Notes: generated by a model not told the origin, from the sequence alone. Counted from the stretch's first letter, positions 19,259 to 28,856 are shown. The stretch is DNA of 64,000 bases from Bifidobacterium anseris (GCF_002860345.1 NZ_NMYC01000005.1:124001-188000), one strand, 5' to 3'. Made by a program: numbers and translations.

Positions 19259-21217
19259 ATGGAAACCATGAGCAATGAGCAAGCACAAGGAACGGACGCG
19301 GACGCCGGAACGCCACCCGTGCAATCGTCCGCAGACCGCCCACGAGAGCCCCTCGCCGAACCCGCATACGCCCACCCGCATGACGGACCGCTGACGAGCG
19401 GCGCGTCCGCCGCGGGCAAATTCCATTCCCATTCGATTCCGCTCGACATGGAGGACATCGAGCGCGACTGGGACAAGCCGATCCAGGATGCCGGCATCGC
19501 CGCGAAGGCGAGCGTCATCGTGCGCGTCGGCATGCTCGACCTCGGCGCCGGCACCGGCAGTTTCCGCGTGCGCGAGATGATGCACCGCATCGCATATCCG
19601 CTCGGCGTGCACGTGCGCGCCGACGTCAACCTCACCGACATCGAGGCGGCATGCACCGACGGCTCCGGACGCATCACCGAAGTCGTCAACCTGCCGACGA
19701 CCGGCGTCAACACCGAACGTATCTGGCTGCTTGAGCATTTCGCCGACTGGTTCAGCGTCAATCTCGGCACCGGATCGATGTATCACCGTGAGACAAAGGT
19801 CTCCGCCGGCCTCATGCAGCATCTCGACATGCGCGACGCGTCGCAGGTCTCGGCGGACATGGCGAAACGACTGCGCGAGGAACGCCATCAGGCGCGCGTC
19901 GCCGAGCGCGCCGCCGCCTCCGACGCGGCCGTCGAGGATTACGAGGTCGCGCTCAACGCCGCCGATGCCGCCGCCCGCCCGCAGGACGACGCGCAATCGG
20001 AAGTCAACGAGACCGTCATCGACGCGCTTGTCAAAGCCGACGGCCATGGCGACGACGCGCGCGGCAGCGCCGAACAGCTCGAACTGCCGCACAAATCGCG
20101 CCTGCGGCTGCGCGCGGCCGCCGGCGAACGCACGCGCGCATGGCGTGAACGTTCGCAGCGTCCTCCGAAAAACGGCTACGCCGAGCATTTCGACCATGTC
20201 GGCGGCGCTGCCGCCGCGCGCAAGACGCATGAGATCACGGTGCGCGACGTGCATAAGCGGCTCGACATGATCGAACGTCGCAAACCGTTGTATTCGCCGG
20301 CGTTGTCGGGACTCGCGTCAGCCTGCGCGTGCGCGTCCTTCGTGTTTCTGCTCGGCGGCGCGCCGTACGACATGATCGGCGCGTTCGTCGGCGCCGGGCT
20401 CGGCCAGTGGCTGCGACGACGACTGTTCGCGCATCATCTCAATCAGTTCTTCGTGACCTTCGTGTGCGTGGCCGTCGCCGCGTTCGCATGCGTCGGCACG
20501 CTGCGTCTGATTGGCTTGTTCAATCCGGTGGCGTTGCAGCATGACACGGCGTACATCGGTGCGATGTTGTTCGTCATCCCCGGATTCCCGCTGATCACCG
20601 GCGGTCTCGACATGGCGAAGATTGATTTCCCCTCAGGCGTGCAACGTGTGATGTACGTCGTGTGCATCATTTTGATGGCGACGCTCGCCGGATGGATGGT
20701 CGCGTCGCTCGTGCAGCTCAATCCGCAGGGCTTCGAATCGCCGAATCTTACGCCGTGGGTGACGGGTTGCCTGCGCGCGCTGTTCGCGTTCATCGGCGTG
20801 TGGGGATTCTCGATGATGTTCAATTCGCCGCAGCGCATGTGTCTTGTGGCCGCCACGATCGGCATGATCACCGATACGCTGCGTCTCGAACTCGTCGATT
20901 GCGGACTTGCGCCGGAAGCAGGCGCGTTTCTCGGCGCGATGCTCGCCGGACTGCTCGCCTCGGCGTGGCGTTCGGCGGTGCGCCACCGGCTGCTGCCCCC
21001 GCATCTGGGCTATCCGCGTATCTGTCTGACGGTGCCGTCGATCGTCATCATGGTGCCGGGCATGTATATGTATCAGGCGATGTTCCATCTGGGACAGTTC
21101 GAGACGTTGCTCGCGCTCGACTGGGCGTTCCGCGCGTTCATGGTCATCATCTGTCTGCCGATCGGGCTTGCGATGGCGCGCGTCATCACCGACAAGTCGT
21201 GGCGATACGACGTGTGA
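19259..21217 (+). CDS. Threonine/serine exporter (ThrE family)
   Basis: About 652 aa. Residues 1-320 are soluble and charged and include the N-terminal ThrE domain (DUF1212-like, with LDLGAGTGSFRVREMMHR and GVHVRADVNLTDIE); from about residue 340 there are some ten membrane segments with VIPGFPLITGGLDM, the central motif of the family, and a second ThrE-type half. Characterised relatives export threonine and serine across the membrane. The start is uncertain: the ATGs at 19259 and 19268 both lack a good ribosome site, and the open frame extends to 19223. A bidirectional hairpin separates it from trpS. Confidence 0.85.
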   Translation: METMSNEQAQGTDADAGTPPVQSSADRPREPLAEPAYAHPHDGPLTSGASAAGKFHSHSIPLDMEDIERDWDKPIQDAGIAAKASVIVRVGMLDLGAGTGSFRVREMMHRIAYPLGVHVRADVNLTDIEAACTDGSGRITEVVNLPTTGVNTERIWLLEHFADWFSVNLGTGSMYHRETKVSAGLMQHLDMRDASQVSADMAKRLREERHQARVAERAAASDAAVEDYEVALNAADAAARPQDDAQSEVNETVIDALVKADGHGDDARGSAEQLELPHKSRLRLRAAAGERTRAWRERSQRPPKNGYAEHFDHVGGAAAARKTHEITVRDVHKRLDMIERRKPLYSPALSGLASACACASFVFLLGGAPYDMIGAFVGAGLGQWLRRRLFAHHLNQFFVTFVCVAVAAFACVGTLRLIGLFNPVALQHDTAYIGAMLFVIPGFPLITGGLDMAKIDFPSGVQRVMYVVCIILMATLAGWMVASLVQLNPQGFESPNLTPWVTGCLRALFAFIGVWGFSMMFNSPQRMCLVAATIGMITDTLRLELVDCGLAPEAGAFLGAMLAGLLASAWRSAVRHRLLPPHLGYPRICLTVPSIVIMVPGMYMYQAMFHLGQFETLLALDWAFRAFMVIICLPIGLAMARVITDKSWRYDV

Positions 21218-21241
21218 TGCCGGCGAGGACATACATATAGC

Positions 21242-21277
21242 TGGGGCGCCGCTTCGGATGATCGAAGCGGCGCCCCA
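21242..21277. terminator. Bidirectional terminator between the ThrE-like gene and trpS
   Basis: TGGGGCGCCGCTTCG and its complement form a perfect 15-bp stem with a 6-nt loop between two converging genes. Confidence 0.85.
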
Positions 21278-21307
21278 ACTTATTGCGGCTATTGCGATGC
21301 GCGCGGA

Positions 21308-22411
21308 TCAGCGGTCGTAGCGCATGCCCATCGCCTCGCGGACTTCGTCGAGCGTCTCGTTCGCGATGGCGTTCGCGCGACGGTTGCCTTCGTGCAAAAT
21401 GTCGCGGATCGTATCCATGTCCTGCGCGAGCTCGGCGCGGCGCTCGCGGTGCGGCGCAAGGAACTCGTTGACCGATTCGGTCACATACTGCTTGAGCGCG
21501 CCGGCGCCGGACGCGCCGATCTCCTCGGCGATCTCCTGCGGGTCGCGGCCGGTGACGAGGCCGGCGGTCGTCAGCAGCGCCGACACCTGCGGACGGTGCT
21601 CGGGATCGAAGGTGATCGTACGTTCGGAATCGGTTGGGCTCTTCTTGATGAGCTTCGCCGTCTCCTCGGCGGTTGCGCCGAGCATGATCGAATTGCCGTA
21701 GGACTTGCTCATCTTGCGGCCGTCGAGACCTGGGATCTCCGGCGCATCGGACAGGATCGCGGCCGGCTCCGGGAAGATCGGGTGCTTCTTCGCGTAGCGT
21801 TCGTTGAAGCGGCGCGCGATCGTACGCGTGATCTCGACGTGCGGCAGGTTGTCCTTGCCGATCGGCACGACGTTCGCCTTGCAGAACAGGATGTCGCAGG
21901 CCTGATGCACCGGGTAGGTGAGCAGCAGACCGGTGAGCGCGTGTCCGGAGGATTCCATCTCCGACTTGACGGTCGGATTGCGGTGCAGCTCGGCTTCGGT
22001 GACGAGGGACAGGAACGGCAGCATCAGCTGGTTCTCGGCCGGAATCGCCGAATGCGTGAAGATCATCGTCTTCTCCGGGTCGATGCCGGCGGCCATGTAG
22101 TCGAGGACGAGGTTGAGGACGTTGTCGTCGATGTGCTCGGTCGTGTCACGGTCGGTGATCACCTGGTAATCGGCGATGATGATGTTCGTGTTGACGCCGC
22201 GGTTCTGCATCGCGACGCGTTCCTTGATCGAGCCGAAGAAGTGGCCTAGGTGGAGACGGCCTGTCGGACGGTCGCCGGTGAGCATCGTGAACTTGCTCGG
22301 ATTCTCCTCGAGCTTCTTGAGCGTCTCCTCCGAGCGCTTTCTCGCAGCGAGGAAACTCGCGCTCATTTCGTTGCCGGCCGCGGTCAGGCGCGCCTCTTGT
22401 TCTTCAGCCAT
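21308..22411 (-). CDS. trpS: Tryptophanyl-tRNA synthetase
   Basis: 367 aa; charges tRNA-Trp. The class I signatures are present as PTGRLHLGHFFG (HIGH equivalent) and GRKMSKSYGN (KMSKS). AAGGA precedes the ATG at 22411. An N-terminal helical extension of about 35 residues (AEEQEARLTAAGNEMSAS) precedes the catalytic core, slightly longer than the usual bacterial form. Single-gene unit, divergent from the DUF3073 gene. Confidence 0.96.
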   Translation of the reverse strand: MAEEQEARLTAAGNEMSASFLAARKRSEETLKKLEENPSKFTMLTGDRPTGRLHLGHFFGSIKERVAMQNRGVNTNIIIADYQVITDRDTTEHIDDNVLNLVLDYMAAGIDPEKTMIFTHSAIPAENQLMLPFLSLVTEAELHRNPTVKSEMESSGHALTGLLLTYPVHQACDILFCKANVVPIGKDNLPHVEITRTIARRFNERYAKKHPIFPEPAAILSDAPEIPGLDGRKMSKSYGNSIMLGATAEETAKLIKKSPTDSERTITFDPEHRPQVSALLTTAGLVTGRDPQEIAEEIGASGAGALKQYVTESVNEFLAPHRERRAELAQDMDTIRDILHEGNRRANAIANETLDEVREAMGMRYDR

Positions 22412-22551
22412 ACGTAATCCTTGTGCCGTTCGAATCGTTGGTTTTCGGTGGTTTTCATCGTAGAAATCTGAGCCGACAACAAAAGAGGGGTGGAGGAGTG
22501 GTACTCTCTTATGTGATGAATCGATAGCAAACAGTTACTCCAGGGGGTCAG

Positions 22552-22941
22552 ATGGGCCGCGGACGTCAAAAAGCCAAGCAGCAGAAGATAGCTAGGAAGC
22601 TCAAGTACCTGACCACTGACACGGATTATGACGAGCTTGCGAAGGAGCTGGGAGCGCAGGAACCAGGTTCCGGTTCATTCGATCCGTTTGCCGATGTGGA
22701 GGCGAAGTACGCCCAAGACGCGGATGTTGATGAGTTCGAGGAAGAGGAGACCGTCGTGTCTGCTCCTTCCGAGGATGACCTTGATGACTATGCGCAGTGG
22801 GCGGCCGAAGCCGCCGCGAAGGCCACAAGCGGAGAGATGCCGGCAACGCCAGCGCCCAAGCCGCACAAGCCGATTCCGATGCCAGTGCCGGGTGCCTTCA
22901 AGCATGCCGATCATGCGGGCTTGCACGACGCTCAGCAGTGA
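22552..22941 (+). CDS. DUF3073 family protein
   Basis: 129 aa. The start MGRGRQKAKQQKIARKLKY, strongly basic, followed by YDELAKEL is the hallmark of DUF3073, a small family restricted to Actinobacteria. The middle is acidic (DVDEFEEEETVV) and the end is proline-rich. Function unknown; the charge pattern suggests nucleic acid or ribosome contact, which is only a guess. The ribosome site AGGGGG stands four bases before the ATG. A strong terminator follows. Confidence 0.9.
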   Translation: MGRGRQKAKQQKIARKLKYLTTDTDYDELAKELGAQEPGSGSFDPFADVEAKYAQDADVDEFEEEETVVSAPSEDDLDDYAQWAAEAAAKATSGEMPATPAPKPHKPIPMPVPGAFKHADHAGLHDAQQ

Positions 22942-22990
22942 CGGGCATGAAGGTCCGTTGACCGCGTCGCGATGATTAAGCGACGCTGAA

Positions 22991-23036
22991 CGAGGTGGGT
23001 GTGCACGAACGAGACGGTTCGTGCACACCCACCTCG
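22991..23036. terminator. Terminator after the DUF3073 gene
   Basis: A perfect 20-bp stem beginning CGAGGTGGGTGTGC around a 6-nt loop, lying between two converging genes. Confidence 0.85.
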
Positions 23037-23114
23037 CGTATTCGGGCGCTGATGTGGTCGGTCAGTCGGTATAGCCAGCTTTGGACAGTGTAGTCGACGC
23101 GATTACAGTGAAGT

Positions 23115-23522
23115 TCAGCCGAGTGGGAGGATCGCCGACAGGTCATCGCGCTCGCCGACGGCGCTGATGTGGCCGGCTTCGCGTTCCTCGTCCCAGCTTG
23201 TGATGCCGCTGGCTACGCGCAGCCATACGGCCGGTTCGAGTTCGATGACGTCCGGCGGCGTGAGGTTGTGCGGATCCGAGGCGGGGCCGTCGAGGATCTT
23301 CACGGCGCCCCACGGCGCGACGCGTACCTCCACGCCCGGGCCGGGCGCCTTCAGTTCGAGCATGTGCAGCGAGTAGCGGACAGCGAGCGCCATCGTTGGA
23401 CGTGGAAGGGCAGGCGCGATGTCGGTCGCCGCTTCGGTGCCGACGAGCGCTCGCGCGGCGTCGCACCACACGTCGTAGGCATCCATGCCGGCGCGCAGGT
23501 CTTTCTTATGGATAGCAGCCAT
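23115..23522 (-). CDS. SCP-2-like (bacterial sterol carrier fold) protein
   Basis: 135 aa. The pattern MALAVRYSLHMLELKAPGPG with EVRVAPWGAVKILDGP and PDVIELEPAVWLRVASG matches the actinobacterial sterol-carrier-like family (SCP_3 type), a small lipid-binding fold of unknown physiological role. A TTGACT (23552-23557, minus strand) and CACAAT (23530-23535) promoter with a 16-bp spacer puts the transcription start at or next to the ATG, so the message is probably leaderless. Confidence 0.72.
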   Translation of the reverse strand: MAAIHKKDLRAGMDAYDVWCDAARALVGTEAATDIAPALPRPTMALAVRYSLHMLELKAPGPGVEVRVAPWGAVKILDGPASDPHNLTPPDVIELEPAVWLRVASGITSWDEEREAGHISAVGERDDLSAILPLG

Positions 23523-23603
23523 GCTTCGTATTGTGCGCGTACGCTGCGATAAGTCAATATATTTATGTATCTCCGATCGTCACGGGTGCGGGGAGTGACC
23601 GTC

Positions 23604-23716
23604 GCGTTCGCGGACAGTGGTGTGGGTGAACGGAACGGGTGCGGAATGCGTCGGCGGCGTTCGCGGACGGTGGTGTGAGCGAACGGAACGAGTGCAGAAT
23701 GCACCGGAGGCGTTCG
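23604..23716. repeat. Two-unit 53-bp tandem repeat
   Basis: Unit 1 (23604-23656) and unit 2 (23657-23709) agree at most positions, both starting GCGTTCGCGGAC and containing TGAACGGAACG or CGAACGGAACG; the first 7 bases of a third unit follow. It lies in the roughly 360 bp between the SCP-like gene and the glgP promoter, where I see no gene. Short GGCGGACAG motifs of the same flavour recur at about 30180-30225. Confidence 0.75.
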
Positions 23717-23884
23717 GTGGATACGGAGCGAACTGAAATAGACACTGAACTGCACATGTGACACGCGCGCCGTCGCCGTCCGTGGAGGCCTCACGAGGGG
23801 CTTTTGCGACTGCTTACGACGGCTGAAGCGCTTCCGCAATGTGAAGGTTGCCACGCAAAAAACGCATGCACGCAGACGCAGGCG

Positions 23885-23911
23885 TTGACAAAGTGGACCT
23901 TATGCTATGAT
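23885..23911 (+). promoter_or_regulatory. Candidate glgP promoter
   Basis: TTGACA (23885-23890) and TATGAT (23906-23911) both match the consensus closely, but the spacer is only 15 bp. A start here would give a glgP leader of about 115 nt, long enough for regulation. Confidence 0.5.
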
Positions 23912-24032
23912 TTTCTGTTTGAGAACGTATGCAAAAACGGACGGAAGAGCTTGTGGCGCGGATTCCCGATGGGACAGGAGCTTTTGCCCGTGGACGTTCA
24001 CGAGAAAGATAATGTTCAGAGGAGTCATAGAT

Positions 24033-26495
24033 ATGACCGAACTTACGGCACCGAAGTCCTCGGTTACCGCAGCCCAGTTCGCGGACGAGATCCGCAACGA
24101 GCTCAAGTACACGCAGGGCGTTACGCCTGAACAGGCGAAGCCGGCCGACGTCTACGTCGCCACGGCGACCGCTGTGCGCAAGCACCTTATGGATTCTTGG
24201 ATGAAGACCCAGCAGGACATGATCAACGGCAACACCAAGGCCGTCGGCTACCTGTCCGCTGAGTTCCTGATGGGCAAGCAGCTGCGCAACGCGCTGCTCA
24301 ACTCGGGCCTCACCGATCAGTTCTACGCGGCGGTCAAGGAGCTGGGCTTCGACGCCCAGGAAGTCATCGACGCCGAATACGAGCCGGGCCTCGGCAACGG
24401 CGGCCTCGGCCGTCTCGCCGCCTGCTTCATCGATTCCCTCGCGTCGCTGGGCGTTCCGGCCTTCGGCTACGGCATCCAGTACCGTTACGGCATCTTCCGT
24501 CAGGAATTCGACGAGGACGGCCGCCAGGTCGAGCGTCCCGATTACTGGCTGACCAACGAGGATCCGTGGGGCCACATCGACTACGCGCGCGACCAGCGCG
24601 TCAACTTCGGCGGCGAAGTCGTCGAAGAGGACGGCAAGCGCGTGTGGAAGCCGGCGTGGGCTGTCCGCGCGATCCCGGTCGACTACATGGTTCCGGGCTA
24701 CGAATCCGGCCGCGTCAACACGCTGCGCCTGTGGCAGGCCCGCGCATACGACGAGTTCGACCTGCTCACCTTCAACAAGTCCGAGTACCTCGACGCGGTC
24801 AAGCCGCAGGTCGAGGCCGAGAACATCTCCAAGATCCTCTACCCGGAGGATTCGACGGAGGTCGGCAAGGAACTGCGCCTCGAGCAGCAGTACTTCTTCG
24901 CTTCCGCTTCGCTGCATGACGCGATCCGCGTCTTCTACGGCGACGCCGAGAAGCCGGATCTGACGACCTTCCCGGACAAGATCACGTTCCAGCTCAACGA
25001 CACCCACCCGGTCATCGGCATCCCGGAGCTCATGCGCATCCTCATCGATGAGTATGGCTACGACTGGGATACCGCGTGGGACATCACGACGAAGACCTTC
25101 AACTACACGTGCCACACGCTGCTTCCGGAAGCGCTCGAAGTGTGGCCGGCGTCGCTCATCGGCAAGCTGCTGCCGCGTCATCTCGAGATCATCGAGAAGA
25201 TCAACGACCAGTTCATGCACGAGCTCGCCGACCGCACCGACGACGAGGCAAAGATCGAGCGTATGCGCATCCTCACCGCGGGCGAGAACCCGTCGGTGCG
25301 CATGGCGTACCTCGCCTCCTACGCCGGCTCGCACGTCAACGGCGTCGCCGAGCTGCATTCGCAGCTGCTCAAGGACGTGACGCTGCGAGACTTCTCGGAC
25401 ATCTATCCGGCGAAGTTCACGAACGTCACCAACGGCGTCACCCCGCGTCGCTTCATGAAGCTCGCGAACCCGGGTCTGTCCGCGCTCATCACCGAAGGCC
25501 TCGGCACCGACAAGTGGCTTGAGGACCTCGAACTGCTCAAGAACCTTGAGCCGCTCGCCGGGGATGACGAGTTCGTCAAGAAGTTCGCGAAGGTAAAGTA
25601 CGATAACAAGGTCCGCTTCGCCGACTTCGCGAAGTCCGAGTACGACTTCGACCTCGATCCGACGACGATGTTCGACACGATGATCAAGCGTCTGCACGAG
25701 TACAAGCGTCAGGCCCTCAAGATCCTCGAGGTCATCGCCACCTACGCGGACATCAAGTCCGGCAAGGTCAAGGCCGAGGACATCACGCCGCGCACCGTCA
25801 TCTTCGGCGCGAAGGCCGCTCCGGGCTACTACCTCGCCAAGATGACGATCCAGCTCATCAACAACGTCTCCAAGGTCATCAACAACGACCCGGACGTCAT
25901 GGGCAAGCTCAAGGTCGTCTTCCCGTGGAACTACAACATCCGCGTTGCGCAGATGCTGATTCCGGCGACCGAACTCGACGAGCAGATCTCGCAGGCCGGC
26001 AAGGAAGCCTCGGGTACGTCGAACATGAAGTTCGCGCTCAACGGCGCCCTCACCGTCGGCACGCTCGACGGTGCGAACGTCGAGATCCGCGAGCGCGTCG
26101 GCGCCGACAACTTCTTCCTCTTCGGCATGACCGTCGACGAAGTCGAGAAGATGTACGCGGACGGCTACGATCCGGCCAAGTACTATGAGGGCGATCCGCG
26201 CCTGAAGGCCGCCATCGACATGGTCGCCGACGGCACGTTCTCCAACGGTGACAAGGACGCGTATGCGCCGCTCGTCTCCGACTGGCTGACGAAGGATTGG
26301 TTCATGACCCTCGCCGACTTCACGGCGTACCATGAGATCCAGTCGCAGATCGAGACGCTCTACGGCGATCAGCTCGAGTGGAACCGCAAGGCGATCATCA
26401 ACGTCGCCAACTCCGGCTACTTCAGCTCCGACCGCTCGATCGAGGATTACCTCGACCGCGTCTGGATGACCGGTCCGCTGCCGACCGAGAAGTGA
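24033..26495 (+). CDS. glgP: Glycogen/maltodextrin phosphorylase
   Basis: 820 aa, GT35 family; releases glucose 1-phosphate from alpha-1,4-glucans in the cytoplasm. The pyridoxal phosphate lysine is K666 in GTSNMKFALNG; other family blocks are GYLSAEFLMGKQL, EPGLGNGGLGRLAACF and VNFGGEVV. Start at 24033 with GAGGAG eight bases upstream; the open frame upstream begins in the leader. Codon choice is strongly biased to C-ending codons, as expected for a highly expressed gene. Single-gene unit between a TTGACA promoter and a terminator. Confidence 0.96.
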   Translation: MTELTAPKSSVTAAQFADEIRNELKYTQGVTPEQAKPADVYVATATAVRKHLMDSWMKTQQDMINGNTKAVGYLSAEFLMGKQLRNALLNSGLTDQFYAAVKELGFDAQEVIDAEYEPGLGNGGLGRLAACFIDSLASLGVPAFGYGIQYRYGIFRQEFDEDGRQVERPDYWLTNEDPWGHIDYARDQRVNFGGEVVEEDGKRVWKPAWAVRAIPVDYMVPGYESGRVNTLRLWQARAYDEFDLLTFNKSEYLDAVKPQVEAENISKILYPEDSTEVGKELRLEQQYFFASASLHDAIRVFYGDAEKPDLTTFPDKITFQLNDTHPVIGIPELMRILIDEYGYDWDTAWDITTKTFNYTCHTLLPEALEVWPASLIGKLLPRHLEIIEKINDQFMHELADRTDDEAKIERMRILTAGENPSVRMAYLASYAGSHVNGVAELHSQLLKDVTLRDFSDIYPAKFTNVTNGVTPRRFMKLANPGLSALITEGLGTDKWLEDLELLKNLEPLAGDDEFVKKFAKVKYDNKVRFADFAKSEYDFDLDPTTMFDTMIKRLHEYKRQALKILEVIATYADIKSGKVKAEDITPRTVIFGAKAAPGYYLAKMTIQLINNVSKVINNDPDVMGKLKVVFPWNYNIRVAQMLIPATELDEQISQAGKEASGTSNMKFALNGALTVGTLDGANVEIRERVGADNFFLFGMTVDEVEKMYADGYDPAKYYEGDPRLKAAIDMVADGTFSNGDKDAYAPLVSDWLTKDWFMTLADFTAYHEIQSQIETLYGDQLEWNRKAIINVANSGYFSSDRSIEDYLDRVWMTGPLPTEK

Positions 26496-26529
26496 TTCGC
26501 GCGGCCGTAAGGTCGACTGCAGCGTAGAA

Positions 26530-26573
26530 GAACGGCGGACAGCACCTTCGGGTGTCGTCCGCCGTTCGTTTCT
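26530..26573 (+). terminator. Terminator of glgP
   Basis: GAACGGCGGAC pairs with GTCCGCCGTTC and a GCACC/GGTGT end closes on a TTCG tetraloop, followed by GTTTCT, 35 nt after the stop codon. Confidence 0.8.
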
Positions 26574-26641
26574 GTATCGATCATTGATGATTACGTAGGC
26601 GCTCGTTGCCGCGACGGTGACCGTGTCGGCGCCCGCATATG

Positions 26642-26691
26642 CGAAAACCGCGGCGTGCACGTTCCAACAATCGTGCACGCCGCGGTTTTCG
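26642..26691 (-). terminator. Terminator of the small membrane protein gene
   Basis: A perfect 20-bp stem starting CGAAAACCGCGGCG around a 10-nt loop, 51 nt past the stop codon of the minus-strand gene at 26742. Confidence 0.8.
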
Positions 26692-26741
26692 GCGTCGATG
26701 ATGCGCGCGTCCCCGCACAGCGCAGTGCGGGAGTCGCACAA

Positions 26742-26966
26742 TCAGGCTGCGTCGGCGGCCGGAGCGACCTTGTCGACGTCGTCCTCAGTCTTGTCCTTCG
26801 CGAGCGTGAGGTCGACCGGCGACGAGCTGTTCTCCCACGGCTCCTCCCACGGATCGTAGTCCGGGTTCTGCTGCTTGTAGATGTAGACTCCGACGACTGC
26901 CGCGAGCAGCGCACCGAAGAGCAGCGCAAAGAATTTCCAACCGCTAGAGGACTTATGTTCCTTCAT
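26742..26966 (-). CDS. Small single-span membrane protein
   Basis: 74 aa. A short basic head (MKEHKSSSG) leads into one membrane helix (WKFFALLFGALLAAVVGVYI), then an acidic, proline-containing tail (YDPWEEPWENSSSPVD) that by the positive-inside rule lies outside the cell. AAGGAG stands five bases before the ATG at 26966, so I prefer this to the longer open frame. Function unknown. It converges on glgP. Confidence 0.75.
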   Translation of the reverse strand: MKEHKSSSGWKFFALLFGALLAAVVGVYIYKQQNPDYDPWEEPWENSSSPVDLTLAKDKTEDDVDKVAPAADAA

Positions 26967-27145
26967 GACGGCTCCTTTCCGATTACGTGGTCGACTGGTT
27001 TCCCCAGACAACTCTGTTCACCATCATAGGACCTTCGCCGCGTTCGCGCGACTTCAGTTGTGCTCATGGCAAGTCCTTGCGCCGCAACGTGCAGGCGTTG
27101 TTGGCCGCGCGCGGCGGCGCGTCACTCTGCGCTACAGTGTGACCT

Positions 27146-27928
27146 ATGCCCAACAATCGTTTTTCTTTGTTTCCCGATTCTCCGTCGATGCGGCAGGTGT
27201 TCTCGCTGCGGTCGTTGCGCTACCGGTGGCGCAACGGCGAGCCGGTCGTCACGTCGGCGATCATCGTCGTCTGTGTCGCGTTGTGGATCGTCGAATTCAT
27301 CTTGAACCTGGTGAGCCGCCCGACGCTGGCGAACCTGCTGCAGTATGGCGCGATGCAGCCGTATCGTGCGGCGCGCGAACCGTGGATGTTCGTCACGTCG
27401 ATGTTCCTGCACTCGCCGGGCTCGATATTCCATATCCTGTTCAACATGCTGACGCTGTGGTGCGTCGGGCCGTTCCTCGAGCGACTCATGGGGCACTGGC
27501 CGTATCTGATGCTGTATCTGGTTTCCGGCATCGGCGGCGGCGTCGGCATGGAGTTGTGGGCGGCCTTCGGGCGCGATCCTTCCGCGTGGCTCACCTATTC
27601 TTATGGCGCGTCCGGTGCTTTGTTCGGCCTGTTCGCCGCGTGCCTCGTCGTGTATCGCAAGGCCGGCTCGGATATGCGATCGATGCTCGTGTGGATGGTG
27701 ATCAACTTTGCGATGCCGCTTGTCATGCCGAACATCGCATGGCAGGCGCATGTCGGCGGCTTCATCATCGGCGGTCTGCTCACGTTGCTCGTCGTGGATG
27801 GTCCGCGCGCGCTGCGCCGCAGTTCGACGCTTGTGCGCACGTCGATCTACGGTGGCGCGTTGCTGCTGCTCGAGGTGATTATTGTCGTCATCTGCAATCA
27901 GAACAATATCTACGCGATGATGCTGTGA
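27146..27928 (+). CDS. Rhomboid-family intramembrane serine protease
   Basis: 260 aa with six or seven membrane segments. The catalytic serine is in YGASGALFGLFAA and the histidine in WQAHVGGFIIGG; FHILFNMLTLWCVGP is the conserved helix-2 region. Cleaves membrane proteins within the bilayer; natural substrates are unknown in bifidobacteria. A -10 box TACAGT (27133-27138) is exactly 7 bp before the ATG, so the transcript is probably leaderless. In other actinobacteria a rhomboid gene is often found near crgA and pknB, as here. Confidence 0.9.
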   Translation: MPNNRFSLFPDSPSMRQVFSLRSLRYRWRNGEPVVTSAIIVVCVALWIVEFILNLVSRPTLANLLQYGAMQPYRAAREPWMFVTSMFLHSPGSIFHILFNMLTLWCVGPFLERLMGHWPYLMLYLVSGIGGGVGMELWAAFGRDPSAWLTYSYGASGALFGLFAACLVVYRKAGSDMRSMLVWMVINFAMPLVMPNIAWQAHVGGFIIGGLLTLLVVDGPRALRRSSTLVRTSIYGGALLLLEVIIVVICNQNNIYAMML

Positions 27929-28200
27929 TTATGTGATGCTGTAGTGGGGCGGGGGGACGTTGCACGGTGTTCGTGCGGCGTTTGCGCGGTCCCCGCGCTC
28001 GTGTGTGTAGATGGTGCGGCGCACAGATCGTTGCGTGTCGACATCTGCGTATCGACATCGATGAGCAGGCCACAGTAATGCGGCATTCGCATCTGGATGT
28101 GTTGGTGGACGCAGTCGAGCAGTGTTGGCTGTTGTCAGACGGCGTCGGATGGTCGATCGAAATGGCTTCCGACGCCGCCTCATAACTTACAGCGGTGTAG

Positions 28201-28429
28201 TTTTCCACATGATGTGGAAAACATTGTGGATAACTCGGGGATAGGGTGAGGAAACAAGTCGAAGTTATCCACATGGTTATCCACAAATGTTGATATCTGT
28301 GGTTTCTTCGATGGTCGGGGATGTGGATAACAGTTATCCACATCCCCGACGAACCGTTGGAATCAAGCCACAAATAGGGATTCCACTCGGAGGCAGTCCC
28401 TATATGTAGTACCTCGAAAGTTATCCACA
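28201..28429. other. DnaA-box cluster in a long non-coding gap
   Basis: Six perfect TTATCCACA boxes lie within 230 bp: forward at 28265, 28277, 28334 and 28421, reverse (TGTGGATAA) at 28225 and 28322. Two TTTTCCACA near-matches form a palindrome at 28201-28221. Boxes 28322 and 28334 sit in a 33-bp palindrome, with CGGGGATGTGG at one end and its complement at the other. The whole gap from 27929 to 28856 has no credible gene. It could be all or part of the replication origin, or a site that titrates DnaA; dnaA itself is not in the window. Confidence 0.85.
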
Positions 28430-28856
28430 TTTCATGTTATGTCAGAAACTGAAAGCACAGTGGACATCCCCTGCCACTGTTTCCTCCTCAAGGACTCCCA
28501 CCCCGTCGGGCCGGTATCGCGTGCGGGATATCACGGCCTCCCGTTAGGTCGATCGATTTGCCCTGAAGCAATGGCCTGCTGCTGTGCAGAAGACCAGCGT
28601 TCATCCTCTGCGCGTGTTCCGGGAATGGGTGGCGAAACCGGAACAGACCGTGGAAAGACCCACTGCCAATTATTCTTTCGGCGAGATTGTAGTGTCAACT
28701 GAACTACTCAATTTGTGTACGCAACAATACGTTTCGGACGCAACTCGGTTGCTGCGTCGGCGGCTATGCGAGATGACCATGCATCGTTCGTCTGCGCTCG
28801 ACTGCACTCAGCCACGACGGATGCTCTGCGGACGACGCATCGCTACAATGCCGCTT

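Noticed and set aside
23814-26741. 975-codon open frame on the minus strand opposite glgP
   Set aside because: Shadow of the strongly biased glgP codons; no motif, and it runs through two terminator hairpins.
28439-28702. 87-codon open frame next to the DnaA boxes
   Set aside because: Cysteine-rich composition unlike the neighbours, no ribosome site or leaderless -10 box, and it starts within the box cluster; treated as non-coding.
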